From Anaeromyces robustus (lineage: Eukaryota; Neocallimastigomycota; Neocallimastigomycetes; Neocallimastigales; Neocallimastigaceae): 64,000 bases of DNA. The notes beneath the pieces were generated by a model. It worked only from the letters and a program-made list of their open reading frames with translations. It had not been told where the DNA came from and did no database searches. This document shows, piece after piece, positions 45,995-59,100 of this stretch. The DNA is taken from contig MCFG01000085.1 in the NCBI GenBank assembly GCA_002104895.1, positions 1 through 64,000 on the forward strand, in the 5' to 3' direction. A program made the translations under genes and the position numbers. Position 1 is the first letter of the stretch; each line of letters starts with the position of its first letter.

Positions 45995-48341
45995 TAAATT
46001 TTTAATTGATGATAATGAAATTTCTTCTAAACTTAAATTTGAATTTGAATTTGATATATTATCATCATTAATTTTATTGGATAATAATCCTTTTTTATTA
46101 TTATTTATTTTATTTATTATAAATGACAAAGGTATTTCTTCATCATCTAATTCTGAATCTAATAACTCTGGAGTTTTATTTTTTCTTGGTCTACCTCTTT
46201 TTCTAGGTATAGGATTTGTAGTAATTGATTTTGATTTCTCTTCAACTAAATTATTTTGATGATTGTTATTATTGTTTTCATTTATTTTAACATCTCTTTG
46301 TGTTAATAATATTTTTTCATCATCTAATTCTAAATCCAATAACTCTGGAGTTTTATTTTTTCTTGGCCTACCTCTTTTTCTAGGTATAGGATTTGTAATA
46401 ATTGATTTTGATTTCTCTTCAATTAAATTGTTTGGATGATTGTTATTAGTGTTTTCATTTATTTTAATATTGCTATGTGTTAATAATATTTCTTCATTAT
46501 CTAATTCTAAATCCAATAACTCTGGAGTTTTATTTTTTCTTGGTCTACCTCTTTTTCTAGGTATAGTATTTGTAGTAATTGATTTTGATTTCTTTTCATG
46601 CTTTATTAAATTGTTTTGATAATTGTTATCCTTATTGTTTTCATTGATTTCAACATCTCTTTGTATTAATAATATTTCATCATCATCATCATCATCATCA
46701 TCACCTTTATCATCTTTTTCTTTTTCTCGATTATAAATATTTTGATTCAATTCATCATCATCATTATTTTTTTGTGTTAAAGGTATTTCATTATCAATAT
46801 AATTTTCTTCTAAATCATTTTTATTCCTGAGGTTTTCAGATTTTTTATGAATTATGGGTATTTCAATATTACATTCACGAGGAATTAATATTTCAGTTTC
46901 ATTTATTTTATTTTTTATATTTGGCCTTGATACTACTACAGTTTGATTTTTCCTAGGTCTACCTCTTTTCCTCTTAAAAACAGTATTTGTATTTGTTATT
47001 GATGGAACTTTAATATATTTATTATTCCTTGAATCATTTTCATTTTTATCAATATATATATTAATTTCTGACGCTATAGGAAATATTTCAGGACTTAATT
47101 CCAAAGGTTCTATTATATTTTCATTACTATCATTATTGTGATTGGTATTATTGTTATTATTATCATTAATAGCATTTAATTTTGGAGTTGATGGTACATC
47201 ATTAATAGATGAATTTGATTCAAATAATGCAGAATTATTATTTTTATTAAATTCATTTTCCTTTTTACTTATTTCATTTATTTCATTTAAAGCTTTTTGT
47301 AATTTCTTTGTATTTAATTTTGGTGTTGAAGGAATTTCTATTAAACTTGTGTCTGAATCCGATTTTAAAATAATTTCTTGTTTTCTAGGTCGACCTCTTT
47401 TTCTTTTTTTGACTACTTTTTTTTTTATATTAAAAAGTTCATTTTTTTTTATTTGGGTATCTAAAGTAGTACAATTTTTGTTATTATTATTACTATTATC
47501 AAGTGAGTTTAATATAATTTTATTATTATTTTCATTAACATCAATAGCTACAATCATATTTTCTTTATTATTTTCTTTCTTTAATATGATATCTTTTAGT
47601 TTTCCATTTTCATTTCCATTTTCATTTTCATTTTCATTTCCATTTCCATTTTTATTTCCATTTTCAATTTCATTTCCATTTCCTTTTTCATTTCCTTTTT
47701 CATTTCCATTTCCTTTTTCATTTCCATTTTCATTTTCATTTCCATTTCCTTTTTCATTTCCATTTCCTTCTTCATTTCTTTCTTCATTTCCTTCTTCATT
47801 TTCATTTCCTTTTTCATTTCCATTTCCATTTTCCTTTTCCTTTTCCTTTCCATTTTCATTTTCATTATCAACTGTATTATTTTTATAATAAGAAGAGTCA
47901 TCTGTTAAAATATTTATTTCTTGAGAACTTTCAATAATACTTGTATTCCCATCATTATTATTATTGTTATTATCATTATTATTTTTATTATGATAAAGAT
48001 TATCAATTAAAGGTGACGATATAAGTAAAGGTGAAAAAGAAGGTGAAGATAAAAGTATTGGAGAAGGTGTTAAAGACATTGGATTAGTTATATTTGTTCT
48101 AAGATTTTCATTGTAACTATCCGTTTTTTCTAATTTATTTTTAAAATCATCTTGTACATCATTATTTAAATCTTTCAATTCATTTAAAATTAAATTATTA
48201 TCTTTTTGATTTTTTTCTTCTTTTATTATTATTGTTATTATAATATTAAAAATAATCATTTTATTTAATATATATAAAATATAAAATATAAAAATTAAAA
48301 TAAAAATGTAATAGAATATAATAAAATAATAATATATATAA

Positions 48342-48374
<33 letters not shown>

Positions 48375-48647
48375 AAGAAGATAAATAATAATAGTAATAA
48401 TAATTAATTTACATTTTTAAATCATTTTTATTTTTTAATAAATTATTTTTTATTATATATAATATAATGTAATATGAATATTTTTTTTTAGTAATTTACC
48501 TTGAGTAACCGTTTCAATTATATCTGAATGTTCTTTTACATCTCCTGAAAAAACATAATTTTCTTTTACATTATTAATATTATTATTAAGTTTATATGAC
48601 TTTTCTTCTAATATATCTGACGTATTGTATTCTTTTTTCTTATCCAT
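44059..48647 (-). CDS. AT-hook and Tudor-like chromatin protein with MUM1/PWWP3-like C-terminus
   Basis: Five phase-matched exons: 48647-48500, 48219-45615, 45423-45237, 44985-44938 and 44778-44059, about 1235 residues. The long second exon has five RGRPRK AT-hooks (residues ~324, 468, 606, 665, 724), which bind the minor groove of A/T DNA; the last three lie in 59-residue repeats. It also carries Glu/Gly/Asn/Lys and poly-Asn low-complexity stretches and acidic patches. Exon 3 encodes a small Tudor-like barrel (GEGVLAFYKYDKRYHPAKIL, then YKLLFWTGYKLKVKRNKFYT), the type that reads methyl-lysine or methyl-arginine. The final exon has a helical region where YVLMPEFIIWIYMRTENKDY resembles the YV-x-LPEAII-x-AI...DY segment at the C-terminus of MUM1/PWWP3 proteins, recalled from memory. 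Exon 4 is only 48 bp. The (AAAT)n array is inside intron 3. The acceptor of exon 2 could instead be three bases downstream. Confidence 0.75.
44997..45142. repeat. (AAAT)n array inside an intron
   Basis: About 145 bp of AAAT units with two AATC interruptions, lying between exons 3 and 4 of the AT-hook gene. Confidence 0.95.
46130..46660 (-). repeat. 177-bp coding repeat, about three copies
   Basis: The phrase AATAACTCTG recurs at 46161, 46338 and 46515, exactly 177 bp apart. Each unit encodes 59 residues with one PRKRGRPRKNKTPELLD AT-hook block followed by an acidic strand and an Asn spacer. The copies are close in DNA sequence, so the duplication is fairly recent. Confidence 0.92.
47590..47870 (-). 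repeat. Hexamer-based coding low-complexity tract (GNE/GNK)
   Basis: On the plus strand this is an irregular string of TTTCCA, TTTTCA and CTTTTT-like hexamers; on the minus strand it encodes alternating Gly-Asn, Glu-Asn and Glu-Lys pairs. It gives a highly charged disordered segment and a spurious long Phe/Ser frame on the other strand. Confidence 0.85.
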
Positions 48648-48659
48648 TTTTTTTTATAA

Positions 48660-49044
48660 ATTATATTTTTCCCCCTTTTCTATATTATATTTAAATTTAA
48701 TGAAAAATATATGAAATTTCATTACATTTTTAAAATTTCATTTCAGATTTATTATTTTTATTATTATTAAATATATATACATATATATACATATAAATAT
48801 AAATTTATAAAAAAAAATTACATTAAAAATTATATAAAAAATATTAAAAAATAAAAATTTTGTAATTAATTCACGTGTTTTTTATAATTATAATAATTGA
48901 ATAATTGAAAGATACATAAAAAAATTTTTCTCAATTTATATATTTTAATTATTATTATTTTATTAATAAATATGAATATACATATTATCAAATTTTTAAG
49001 ATAATTTTTTTTATTATTTATTTATATTTTATTTTATTTTATTT
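48660..49044. other. Upstream region of the AT-hook gene
   Basis: A/T runs with one CCCCC near 48672. Expected to hold the promoter; no motif assigned. Confidence 0.5.
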
Positions 49045-50100
<1,056 letters not shown>

Positions 50101-50474
50101 TTTTAAAATAAAATTTAATCTAATTTAATTAAATTTAATTTTTGTATAGTCCATATACATTTTTTTTTTAATTAATTTTTAACAAATTAAAATTTATATT
50201 TTATGTATTTTATAGATTTTTAGGAATGGATCATTTATTTTTCATTATGAAAATTCCTTTTCAAAGTTTTTATTTTGATTTTGATTAATGATTTTAACAT
50301 TATTTTTTTTAACTTTTTTTTTATTAATTAATTAATAAATTCATCTTTTTTTCTTATTATTTATTTATTTATTTATTAAAATAGTTTGTTGCTTTTTGTA
50401 TGATTTTTTTTTTTAGCCATTCATTCATAGATTTTATTTCCAAAATTAGAATTCAATTGTAATATTTTTAAATA

Positions 50475-50783
50475 TACATGTAACATATAAGATTACATTA
50501 AAGTAAAAGAATATATAATACATGAAATGTAAATAAATTAAATACAAGTAATAAAAGATACAAAATAATAATAATAATAATAAAATTTTTTACAGATATT
50601 AATCAAATTAAAAAATATAAATAAATTATTAAATTAATTAAAAAAGGAAAGAAGTTTAAACTTCCAACTTCTCTCCCCCCCATTCAACGAATTGAAATAT
50701 TATTCGAATCTGTGTTAGAATAAATTCTATACTTTATCTTTTTGACATCGACGCCCTTGAAGTCACCCGGAGTGTTCTTATTA
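50475..50783. repeat. Segmental duplication, copy A
   Basis: Matches 51945-52190 in the same orientation. Shared blocks include ACATGAAATGTAAAT, AATACAAGTAATAAAAGATA, ACAGATATTAATCAAATTAA and GACGCCCTTGAAG. Coding and 3' flanking sequence are both included. Copy A has a microsatellite (AATAATAAT) and a seven-C run not present in copy B. Confidence 0.9.
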
Positions 50784-51362
50784 TTATTATTATTATTATT
50801 ATACCAAATTGAGAAGAATTCTAAAGGATATGGGTAAATTTTACAATTATTATAATAACAGTAAGAAAAATGCAACAGATCCACAATATCCGGAACAGGA
50901 GACTCTGATGAACTTTTGAAAAGTTGTCCATGCCACTGACTCCGTCCCTCATCAATACTTAGTTTATCAAATGCATAACATCCATCAAGGAAAGCGTTAA
51001 GCATCAATTAGTATATATATATAAATTATCTTCATAATCTTCATCCAAGTCCTCAGAAAATCCCAGTGATTTAGTTCGATTAATTACGGTGAACTTCAAG
51101 TATAAGTCAACATTGTGTTTAATACAAGTATTTCTATCCTGTTCAAAGGTCCTTACAATTGTATAACCAATGAAAAAAAAAAAATATTGCATTTTTTTTT
51201 TCACCACAGCAAGGGCAGCACGTAAGAAAGTTTTCAAGTGAAGACTTTACCTTTAAGTAGAAACTTATAGTTAAATTGAAAACCACTACGTATTTTCATA
51301 ATCCAAAAGAACTTAAATTGGTATTGGGGAGGGTATGATAGAGCAAGATCCTTGTATATCAT
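50660..51362 (-). pseudogene. Broken gene of unknown family, copy A
   Basis: Three coding-like frames follow one another: from 51362 (MIYKDLALSYPPQYQFKFFW...), from about 51237 (FLRAALAVV...VRTFEQDRNTCIKHNVDLYL) and from about 51007 (MLNAFLDGCYAFDKLSIDEG...FKGVDVKKIKYRIYSNTDS). Composition is balanced and the DNA has much more G+C than its surroundings, which argues for real former coding sequence. A GTAAAG donor follows the first piece, but I could not find an acceptor that restores the frame; poly(A)/poly(T) slips, an inserted AAT run and a one-base shift near the end (compared with copy B) break the rest. Family not recognised. An intact intron-containing gene is possible but less likely. 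Confidence 0.6.
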
Positions 51363-51379
51363 TTGAAGTTCCTATTTAT

Positions 51380-51404
51380 ATTCAATTTATAAAGTAGCTC
51401 TTTT

Positions 51405-51439
<35 letters not shown>

Positions 51440-51866
51440 TAGCACACAATTCGTACATCATCATTTTTTATTGAGTTTAAATATATTACACTACTATATA
51501 TGAATCTCTTTTTTAACTGAATTTTTATTTAATTATAATTACCAATTAAAAAAAAAAAAAATGAATAACACTAAGAAAAGAAAAGTTTTTTTTTTTTTTT
51601 CTTTTTTTTTTTTTAAATTTATTTATTAAATTATTTATAGATTAAAAAGTGTAATAATAATGGTACAGAAAAAGAAAAAATATATATATAATATAAAAAA
51701 TAAAATATAAAAAAAAATTAAAAATAAAGAAAAAAAAAATTAAAATGAAAATGAAAATGAAAAATAAAATCTAATAAACAAACAATAGTAAGAAAAAAAA
51801 TAAAAAATTATTATTATTATTATTTATATTTAATATTTATTATATAATTTTAAAAAAAAAAAATAT

Positions 51867-51904
<38 letters not shown>

Positions 51905-51940
51905 CTAGGATTAATCTTTATTTATATTATTAATTTAAAA
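51380..51940. other. Spacer between the two duplicated copies
   Basis: Poly(T), poly(A) and (AT)n runs only; a ~36-base poly(T) lies near 51867-51901. No gene seen. Confidence 0.7.
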
Positions 51941-51944
51941 TAAA

Positions 51945-52192
51945 CATACATGTGACATAAATATTACATGAAATGTAAATTAAATACAAGTAATAAAAGA
52001 TACAAAAAATAAATAAAATTTATTACAGATATTAATCAAATTAAAATATTAAATAAAAAAAAAGGAAAGAAGTTAAACTTCTAACCTCTCCCATTCAACG
52101 AATGAGATACCATTCGAATCCGTGTCGGAATAAATTCCATGCCTTATCTTTTCGACGTCGACGCCCTTGAAGCCGCCCAGAGTATTCTTAAG
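51945..52192. repeat. Segmental duplication, copy B
   Basis: Second copy of the 50475-50783 segment, about 1.4 kb away. Homology stops abruptly at CTTAAG near 52191, where a poly(T) run begins. Confidence 0.9.
52073..52192 (-). pseudogene. 3' fragment of the same unknown gene, copy B
   Basis: Encodes LKNTLGGFKGVDVEKIRHGI followed by YSDTDSNGISFVEWERLEV and TAA. It keeps an open frame and its higher G+C (CGACGTCGACG), unlike copy A, but the upstream body is missing. It is therefore either a truncated duplicate or the last exon of a gene whose other exons I cannot find. Confidence 0.65.
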
Positions 52193-54305
52193 ATAGAATT
52201 TTTTTTTTTTTTACTTTCTTTTATAAGTTCATGAATCTCTCTTCTTCTTTTTTTTTTCGGGTTGAAATATCACATTAACAAATATAGTTTTTTTTTGTCT
52301 TTTTTTCTTTTTTTCTTTTTTTTTTTTTTTTTTATAAAGTATTTTTTTTTCTCTTTACTTTGACATTCAAAGTACTCCGGTAGAATTTTTTTTTCTTTTT
52401 TTTTTTTTTGCTTGTTTGAAAAGTTTTTTTTTTAAAAAAAAAAAAAATAAATAAATAAAAATACTTTTAACAAAAGTCAAAAAAAACAACTTTTTTTATA
52501 TATTTAAAATTCTAACTTCTATTTACAAATATCAAATACTAACTAAAAAAAATAAAAATAAAAAAACAGGTTTATTTATAAAGGTAAATTATTTTATAAA
52601 AATTATTATTATTACTATATTACAACATTTTTTTTTTTATTATTATTTACAAATTTTACAAATTTAAAAAAAAATACTCTATATTTACAAACACTAAAAA
52701 AAAAGTTTAAAGGGATATTTTGGGACTTTTTAAAAAAGGTTTTTTTTTTGTTTTGTTTTGTTTCGCTTTTTTTTTTTATTTAAAAAATTTTTTTTTATTT
52801 TATTTTTATTTGTTTTTATTTACAAAACTTTTTTTTTTTATTATTAATTATTAATTATTATTTTCTTCTATTACTTTTATAATTTATAAAAAAAAAAAAA
52901 ATGTTTAAAAATAAAAATAAAATAAAAAAGAAATTTTTTTAAATTAAACTATTTGTATTTAAAGTGTTAAAAAAAATTCATTAAAGATATAATAAAAAAT
53001 TTTTTGTAAAGAATTTTTATACTTAAATAATTAGGCGACTTTTTTTTTTCTTTACTTCTTTTTTTTAGTTAAATTATCAATTATCAAAAAGAATATTAAA
53101 AAATAAATAAAGTAAAATAAAAAAAAAATATGTTATAATAATATTTTTTTCTTTTCTACTTTAATTATTCTTTAATTTCCAGCTTTTTAATTCTTGATAA
53201 CTTCCTAAAAATGAATATTAAAAAAAAAATAGTCAAATTTAAATATAAAAAATATTTACTTTTTTACTATACCTTTAAAATTATTCTACTTAAAAAAAAT
53301 TATTTTTTTTTTTTTTTTTTTTTTTTTTTTGTTTATGTGGCAATGGGAAATAAAAAAAAGTATACTAACGCTAATAAATAAAAAAAAAGATTAAATTCGA
53401 TTATATTTAAAAAAAAAAAACTCTAATTAAAAAAGTAAAAATGTTTATGTAAAAACTAAAAAAAAATTATTATATTAAAAAACTTTCAGATAAGTTCAAA
53501 AAGAAAAAATTAAAAGATTATTTTTCGTTATTACTATAAAATAACAAATTACTATTTATATTAAAATTATTAAAAAAAATTAAAAAAAAGATGTTTTGAC
53601 TATTATTAAAAAAAAAAAAAAGAATATGTTTTATAAATAATAAAATTATTATTTATAAAATTTAATAATATTAAATTATTAAGTGGAATTGTTAAAAAAA
53701 ACTATCATTAAATAATAATTAATAATAATTTTTTCTCTAAATGTATAATATTTTTTAATAAAAAAATACTTAAAAAATAAAATAGTATTCTATAAAAAAA
53801 ATATTACCTTTTTTTTTCTTTCTTTCCTTCTTTCTTTAACTCTATTAAAAATAGTATATGAAAAAAAGAAAATAAAAAAAAAAAAGATAATTTTATATTT
53901 ACAAATACCTTATCATTTTTTAAATAAAAAAAAATGGAATGGTTCACTTTTAAAATAATATATATTTTCAAATTTTCTTTTTCTTCTCTTCTTACCTCAG
54001 ATTATTCTTTTCTAAATTTGAATTGAAAATTGAGATAATAATGATGAAAAAAAAAATATATCAATATTCCTTATTTTAAAAAGTGATCTATTTTTTTCTT
54101 AATAATTTTTTTTTCCTTTTTTCTTTTTTTTAAAGTAAATAACTAGAAATATTTACTTTGAAAAAAAAAATAAAAAAAAATTATTATTTTTTAAAAAAAA
54201 ATAGAGGTAAATGAAATATTTTGATTGAAAAAAAATTGATTATATATATATATTATAAAAAAAAAATTAACTTTTTTTTTAAATTAAAGAAAAATTGGTT
54301 TTTCT
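52193..54305. other. Intergenic, downstream of the RlpA-like gene
   Basis: Homopolymer-rich with short mixed islands such as TACTTTGACATTCAAAGTA (a 7-bp hairpin near 52356). Poly(T) of ~28 bases near 53304. No gene supported on either strand. Confidence 0.7.
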
Positions 54306-56144
54306 TTAATTATTAGCTTCATCTACTTTAATGCTAACTTCACCAGCAAAAGTTTTTTGTGGTTTTGATGGAATAGTAGTAGCTTCTTCAATTTCCTTTT
54401 GAATTTCTACTTCTTTAGTTTCCTTCTTAGATAAACTACGTTTAATACCATCCTTAACATTAGTACCAGTAATAGAAAGACCACGTCTAAGGTTTTCATA
54501 AGAAGATGGACTAACCTTCTTTAAAGCTAAACCACTACCGAAAATAAGAGCAGCAGCACCAGCAGCAGAACCTAAAGCAACAACACCAACTGGTTTACCA
54601 CCATCAATTTCATCAACAGCAGCAGTGATGTTTTGTTCTTGTTGAGCAAGAGCTTCTTTTTCTAATTTAAGAATTTCAGCTTCTTTAGCAAGAGCTTCAG
54701 ATTCCTTCTTTTTAGCTTCAGTTTCTCTAGCAATAGCTTCCTTTTCTCTAGCAACAGCATTTTGTTCTCTAGAAAGAGCTTCTTTTTCAGATTGTTTAGC
54801 TTCCTTTTCTCTTAATTCAGCATCCTTTTCATTATTATTGGCTCTAGCTTCTTCAGCAAGGGCTTCCTTTTCCTTCTTAATTTCATTTAATTGGTTAATA
54901 GCTTCCTTCTTTTCTTGTTCAGCTTCTTCTCTTTCCTTTCTAGCAGCTTCCTTTTCTTTTCTAGCAGCTTCAATACTTTTTCTAGCATAAGCTTCTTCTT
55001 GTTTAAGATAAGCAAAGTAAACTTCACTATCAATATCAGCATTAGTTGGTTTAGCAATAACAGTTTCAGTTTCAGCAATATCAGTAGTAGTTTCAGTAAA
55101 AGCAGCATCAGCAGCATCAGTAGTAGCTGATTCATCGAAATAAATTTCCTTGAATTCATTTTCATTAGCAGCAGTAACTAAAACATTAGTAGTAGTAGTA
55201 GATGAGGAAGTGGTTGAAGTAGTCTTCTTAACTTCCTTTTCCTTAGTAGATGGTTTTTCAGCTTTAGTAGTTGAAGATTTCTTAGAAGAAGTAGTAGATG
55301 AAGTTGGTTTAACATATTGTTTCTTAGATGAAGTAGTAGTTGGTTTTTGTTCTTCAGTAGAAGTGGTAGTAGTAGTAGTAGTGGATTTCTTAGATGAAGT
55401 AGTAGTAGTAGTGGTAGTAGTAGTAGTAGATTTACTAGAAATAGATTTTTTAGTAGTAGTTGGAGCTACATAAATTTCAGCTTCTCTTGAAGTAGTTTTC
55501 TTAGCTTTAGTAACGTAAACAATAGTAGTTCTCTTGGAAGAAGTAGTAGTAGTAGTTGGCTTTCTAGTAATTGGTTTTCTAGTAGTGGTAGTAGTAGTGG
55601 TGGTAGTAGTAGTTTTTCTAGAAGTGGTCTTCTTTGAAGTAGTTTTCTTTGAAGTAGTAGCTACCTTCTTTGGAGCATCTTCAGCTTGTTTATTATCATG
55701 AGCAGTAAGACTACAAGCATCACCAGAAGTTTTAATTAAACCATCACAACTAGCAGTTTCCCAACTAGCTTCAACAACACCTAAACCTGGATCAGCTAAT
55801 TTTTGGAAAAGTGGAAGACTGACATCAATAGCACCAGAGGCACAAGATGGACATTTATCAATAACTTTACCAATAACACTCTTACCATTGTAAGTAACCT
55901 TAATACAAGTATTACAAATTTGAGCTGAATTTGGGTTAGCATAATTAGTAAGAGTAGAATCATATTGAGCAAAATTCATAGCAACATAATATTGAGTATC
56001 AAAGTCAACAAGACCACAAGATGGAATGGCCATATCAGATGGACAATCACTAGCATTACCATAATAGGTCATTCTACCACGGCCACTCATAGCGAGAGCA
56101 CTAGCTATTCCAGAAACGAATAATGATAAAGTAGATAATTTCAT
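54306..56144 (-). CDS. RlpA/expansin-like double-psi barrel protein with mucin-like, coiled-coil and TM regions
   Basis: Single exon, 612 residues. Signal peptide 1-18 (STLSLFVSGIASALA). Residues ~20-145 are an RlpA-like double-psi beta-barrel of the barwin/expansin superfamily: GRGRMTYYG, PSCGLVDFDTQYYVAMN, VIDKCPSCASGAIDVSL, PLFQKLADPGLGVVEASW; eight Cys (34, 43, 77, 80, 98, 101, 133, 144) and Asp97/Asp107. The expansin carbohydrate-binding second domain is absent. Residues ~155-330 are Thr/Ser/Lys-rich, probably O-glycosylated. Residues ~375-510 form a long charged coiled coil of REKEA/KEALAREKEAIARE type. A membrane helix at ~519-541 (VGVVALGSAAGAAALIFGSG) and a basic-acidic tail follow. 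The layout suggests a wall-facing domain held off the plasma membrane. Codon use is far richer in G/C endings (AAG, TTC, ACC) than its neighbours, which often marks high expression. Wall loosening or cellulose binding is inferred. Confidence 0.92.
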   Translation of the reverse strand: MKLSTLSLFVSGIASALAMSGRGRMTYYGNASDCPSDMAIPSCGLVDFDTQYYVAMNFAQYDSTLTNYANPNSAQICNTCIKVTYNGKSVIGKVIDKCPSCASGAIDVSLPLFQKLADPGLGVVEASWETASCDGLIKTSGDACSLTAHDNKQAEDAPKKVATTSKKTTSKKTTSRKTTTTTTTTTTTRKPITRKPTTTTTSSKRTTIVYVTKAKKTTSREAEIYVAPTTTKKSISSKSTTTTTTTTTTSSKKSTTTTTTTSTEEQKPTTTSSKKQYVKPTSSTTSSKKSSTTKAEKPSTKEKEVKKTTSTTSSSTTTTNVLVTAANENEFKEIYFDESATTDAADAAFTETTTDIAETETVIAKPTNADIDSEVYFAYLKQEEAYARKSIEAARKEKEAARKEREEAEQEKKEAINQLNEIKKEKEALAEEARANNNEKDAELREKEAKQSEKEALSREQNAVAREKEAIARETEAKKKESEALAKEAEILKLEKEALAQQEQNITAAVDEIDGGKPVGVVALGSAAGAAALIFGSGLALKKVSPSSYENLRRGLSITGTNVKDGIKRSLSKKETKEVEIQKEIEEATTIPSKPQKTFAGEVSIKVDEANN

Positions 56145-59100
56145 TTTTGTATTAAAATTTTTATTTTAATCTATTTATTGGTTCAATTTTTTTTATATAT
56201 AAAATTGTTGTGATTTTTTGTTTTCTATTAAAAATATTAATAAATATTTTTTTTGTGTGTGTGTGTGTTTTTTCGTTATTAATTATTTTTTTGTATTATT
56301 TTATTTGTTTGTTTTCCTCTTTATAAGTTCGATTTTTTGTTCTCTGTTGGTTTTAAAAAAAATTTTTATCTTTATTTAATTCTATATTATAAATAAAAAG
56401 TAATAACTTTTATTTTTTTTATATTCGAAACTAAATAATTTTAAAAAATTTTTTTGGTTTGTATTTTGTGTTTGTAAATTATATTATATTAAAAAGAATC
56501 TATCTTTTTTATTATTAAATAAATAAATTATCGAATAAATAGTGTAATTTTTTTAATTAAATGTTAAAAAAGAAAAAATAAATAATTTAGAATAAATAAA
56601 TTAATTTAAAAAAAAAAATAAATATTAAAATCACTAAAAAAATAATTTTGATAACATGAAAGAAAACCTTCTCTTTTTATATTTTTTTCAAAATTAAAAA
56701 AAAAAAAAAAAAATATTAAATATTAATAATATTAAAATACAATAAATAAATAAATAAATAAAATAAATAAATTATAAATATATTAAAATAATAATAATAA
56801 AAAAAATTATAAAATTTTTTTAATATATGACATAATATTTAAAATAAAAAAAAAATATAAAAAAAGTTCATATAAAATATATAATAAATTATATTATTAT
56901 ATGTTAAAGCATTGTACTTTACAATATATTTTTTAATATATTTTATAATATATCTTAATATATTATAATTAATTCGAAAAAAAAAAAATTGAGAATTCAT
57001 TTTTTATTATTTTATTATTTTATTATTTTTTTTTTAATATTTTAATATTTTAATATTTTATATATATTTTAATAAAATTTTAACTTTTTAATTAAATATT
57101 TTAAATTAATTATATTTTATTTTATATTTTATTTTATATTTTATTTTATTTTATTATTTAATTTATATATATTTATATATATTTATTAATAATTTATATA
57201 TTATAAATTATAATCTAATATATGTAAATCTATATAATAAAATTAATTTACAAATAAGTTTAAATTAACATTGAAATTCAATGATAAAACTTTATTTTAT
57301 AATAATTTTAAATTGTTTATATCAATAATTAAGAAAAAAAAATTTTTTATATATTTTTTTTATTGATATTTATCTATAAGTAATTTAATTATAAATATAT
57401 TATAATATAATTTAATATAAAACTAACATATATTAAAGAATATTATTATTGAATTGAATTTTTTTTTTAATTTATACATTTTCCAATCTGCATATTCAAT
57501 AGTATTTAATATTACATATATAAATAATATATTTTAATATATAATTAAAAAAGTTTATTAAAATGATTAACATATAATAGAAATAGTATTATAAAAATGG
57601 TTATTACCTTAAATAGCAAAAAAATTAATATATTTTTTTAAGATAAAAATGTATTAATTATTAACTTTAATAAATTGAAAATAATAAAAATGAAATAGAA
57701 TATATTCTAAATTAAATACAATGATTTATTTTATAGTTTAAAGTAATATATGAAAATATATAATTTTATAATAGAATAATAATATATAAATTTATGTTAT
57801 CACCATATAAAATAAAAAAAAAAGTTAAAACTTATAATGAAGTTTGTTTAAAATGTATTTATGATGAAAGTGAGGGAAAAATAAAAAAATATAAAAAATA
57901 AAAAATAAATAAACCAATAAAACCAATAATATATTATGAATATACTTTTATTATTCCTATTTATATATCAAGCCTTTTTTTTTTATTATATTATAATATA
58001 TTTTTTTAAAATATAAAAAAAAAAACACAATAAAAAATAAAAATAAAAATAAAAAAAATAAAAAAAAATTGAAATTTTAATAAATAAATAAATAAATAGA
58101 ATGTAAATAAATTAAATAATTAAATGATTACTAATAATAAAAAGATCTAAGGTTTTTTGTATTTTTGTATTTTTTTTTTTTTTTGTAATTCATTCAGCCA
58201 ATATTAAATACAAATATTAAAAAAAAAAAAAAAAGTACAGTAAAATAATAAATAATTGCATAGAAATATATGTATAAAAAAATATTATATATATATATAT
58301 TAATAGAAATCTATTATACATAAAATTAACTATAAAAAAAATATGAATTAATAAGAATCTATGATACATAAATTTAAATGTATCTTATAGCTGTAAACCT
58401 TTACCTCACCAATATTTATTTATAATTATGATTTTCCAATTAAATATTAAATATATTGGAATATATAAGTAAATAAATATATTTAAATTATATTTATATA
58501 TATAAATAATATTATTATATTCTAATTACCAAGAAAAAAAATGACAAATTCTAAAAATAAATAAATAAATAAATATAAAAATAAATAAATTCATAGATTA
58601 GGTAAAATGGTAAAATTTATCAAGAATACATTAATGTAAAAATGAATAATACGTTTAATTGATACGTTAATTTTTATTGGTGAAAAATTAATGAAATTTT
58701 AATTTTTCAATTTCCATATTTGGATAATTCAATAATATATGGAATAATTTTCTTTATCTAAACCATTATTAATATTCATTTATTTATTGATTAATTTATT
58801 AATATATTAAATTATTTATTAAATTATTTATTTATTTATTTAGTTAATGTTTGTTTATATATATATAAATATAAATATTATATTAACAACAAATTATTAC
58901 AATTAATTTATTTTTGTTACTATTGTTCATCCATTTAAGAAAAAAAGCAAACTAATAAAATAAAATATAAAAAAAAAGATTAAATAATATTTATTTACAT
59001 TAATGTAACAAACAAATAAACTACATTAAAATACAAATACAAATACAAATAATAATAAAACAAAAAACAAAATAAAACAAAAATAAAATGTAAAACCACA

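Noticed and set aside
47142-47888. 248-residue plus-strand Phe/Ser/Leu-rich open frame
   Set aside because: Antisense of the Gly/Asn/Glu/Lys repeat tract of the AT-hook gene; its pattern is fully explained by the repeated hexamers.
50475-52192. The two direct copies as LTRs of a retrotransposon
   Set aside because: The copies contain coding sequence in the same frame orientation, lack TG...CA ends, and the DNA between them has no reverse transcriptase, integrase or gag-like frame.
55150-55473. Plus-strand Val-rich open frame
   Set aside because: Antisense of the Thr-rich region of the RlpA-like gene (ACT/ACC runs read as Val).
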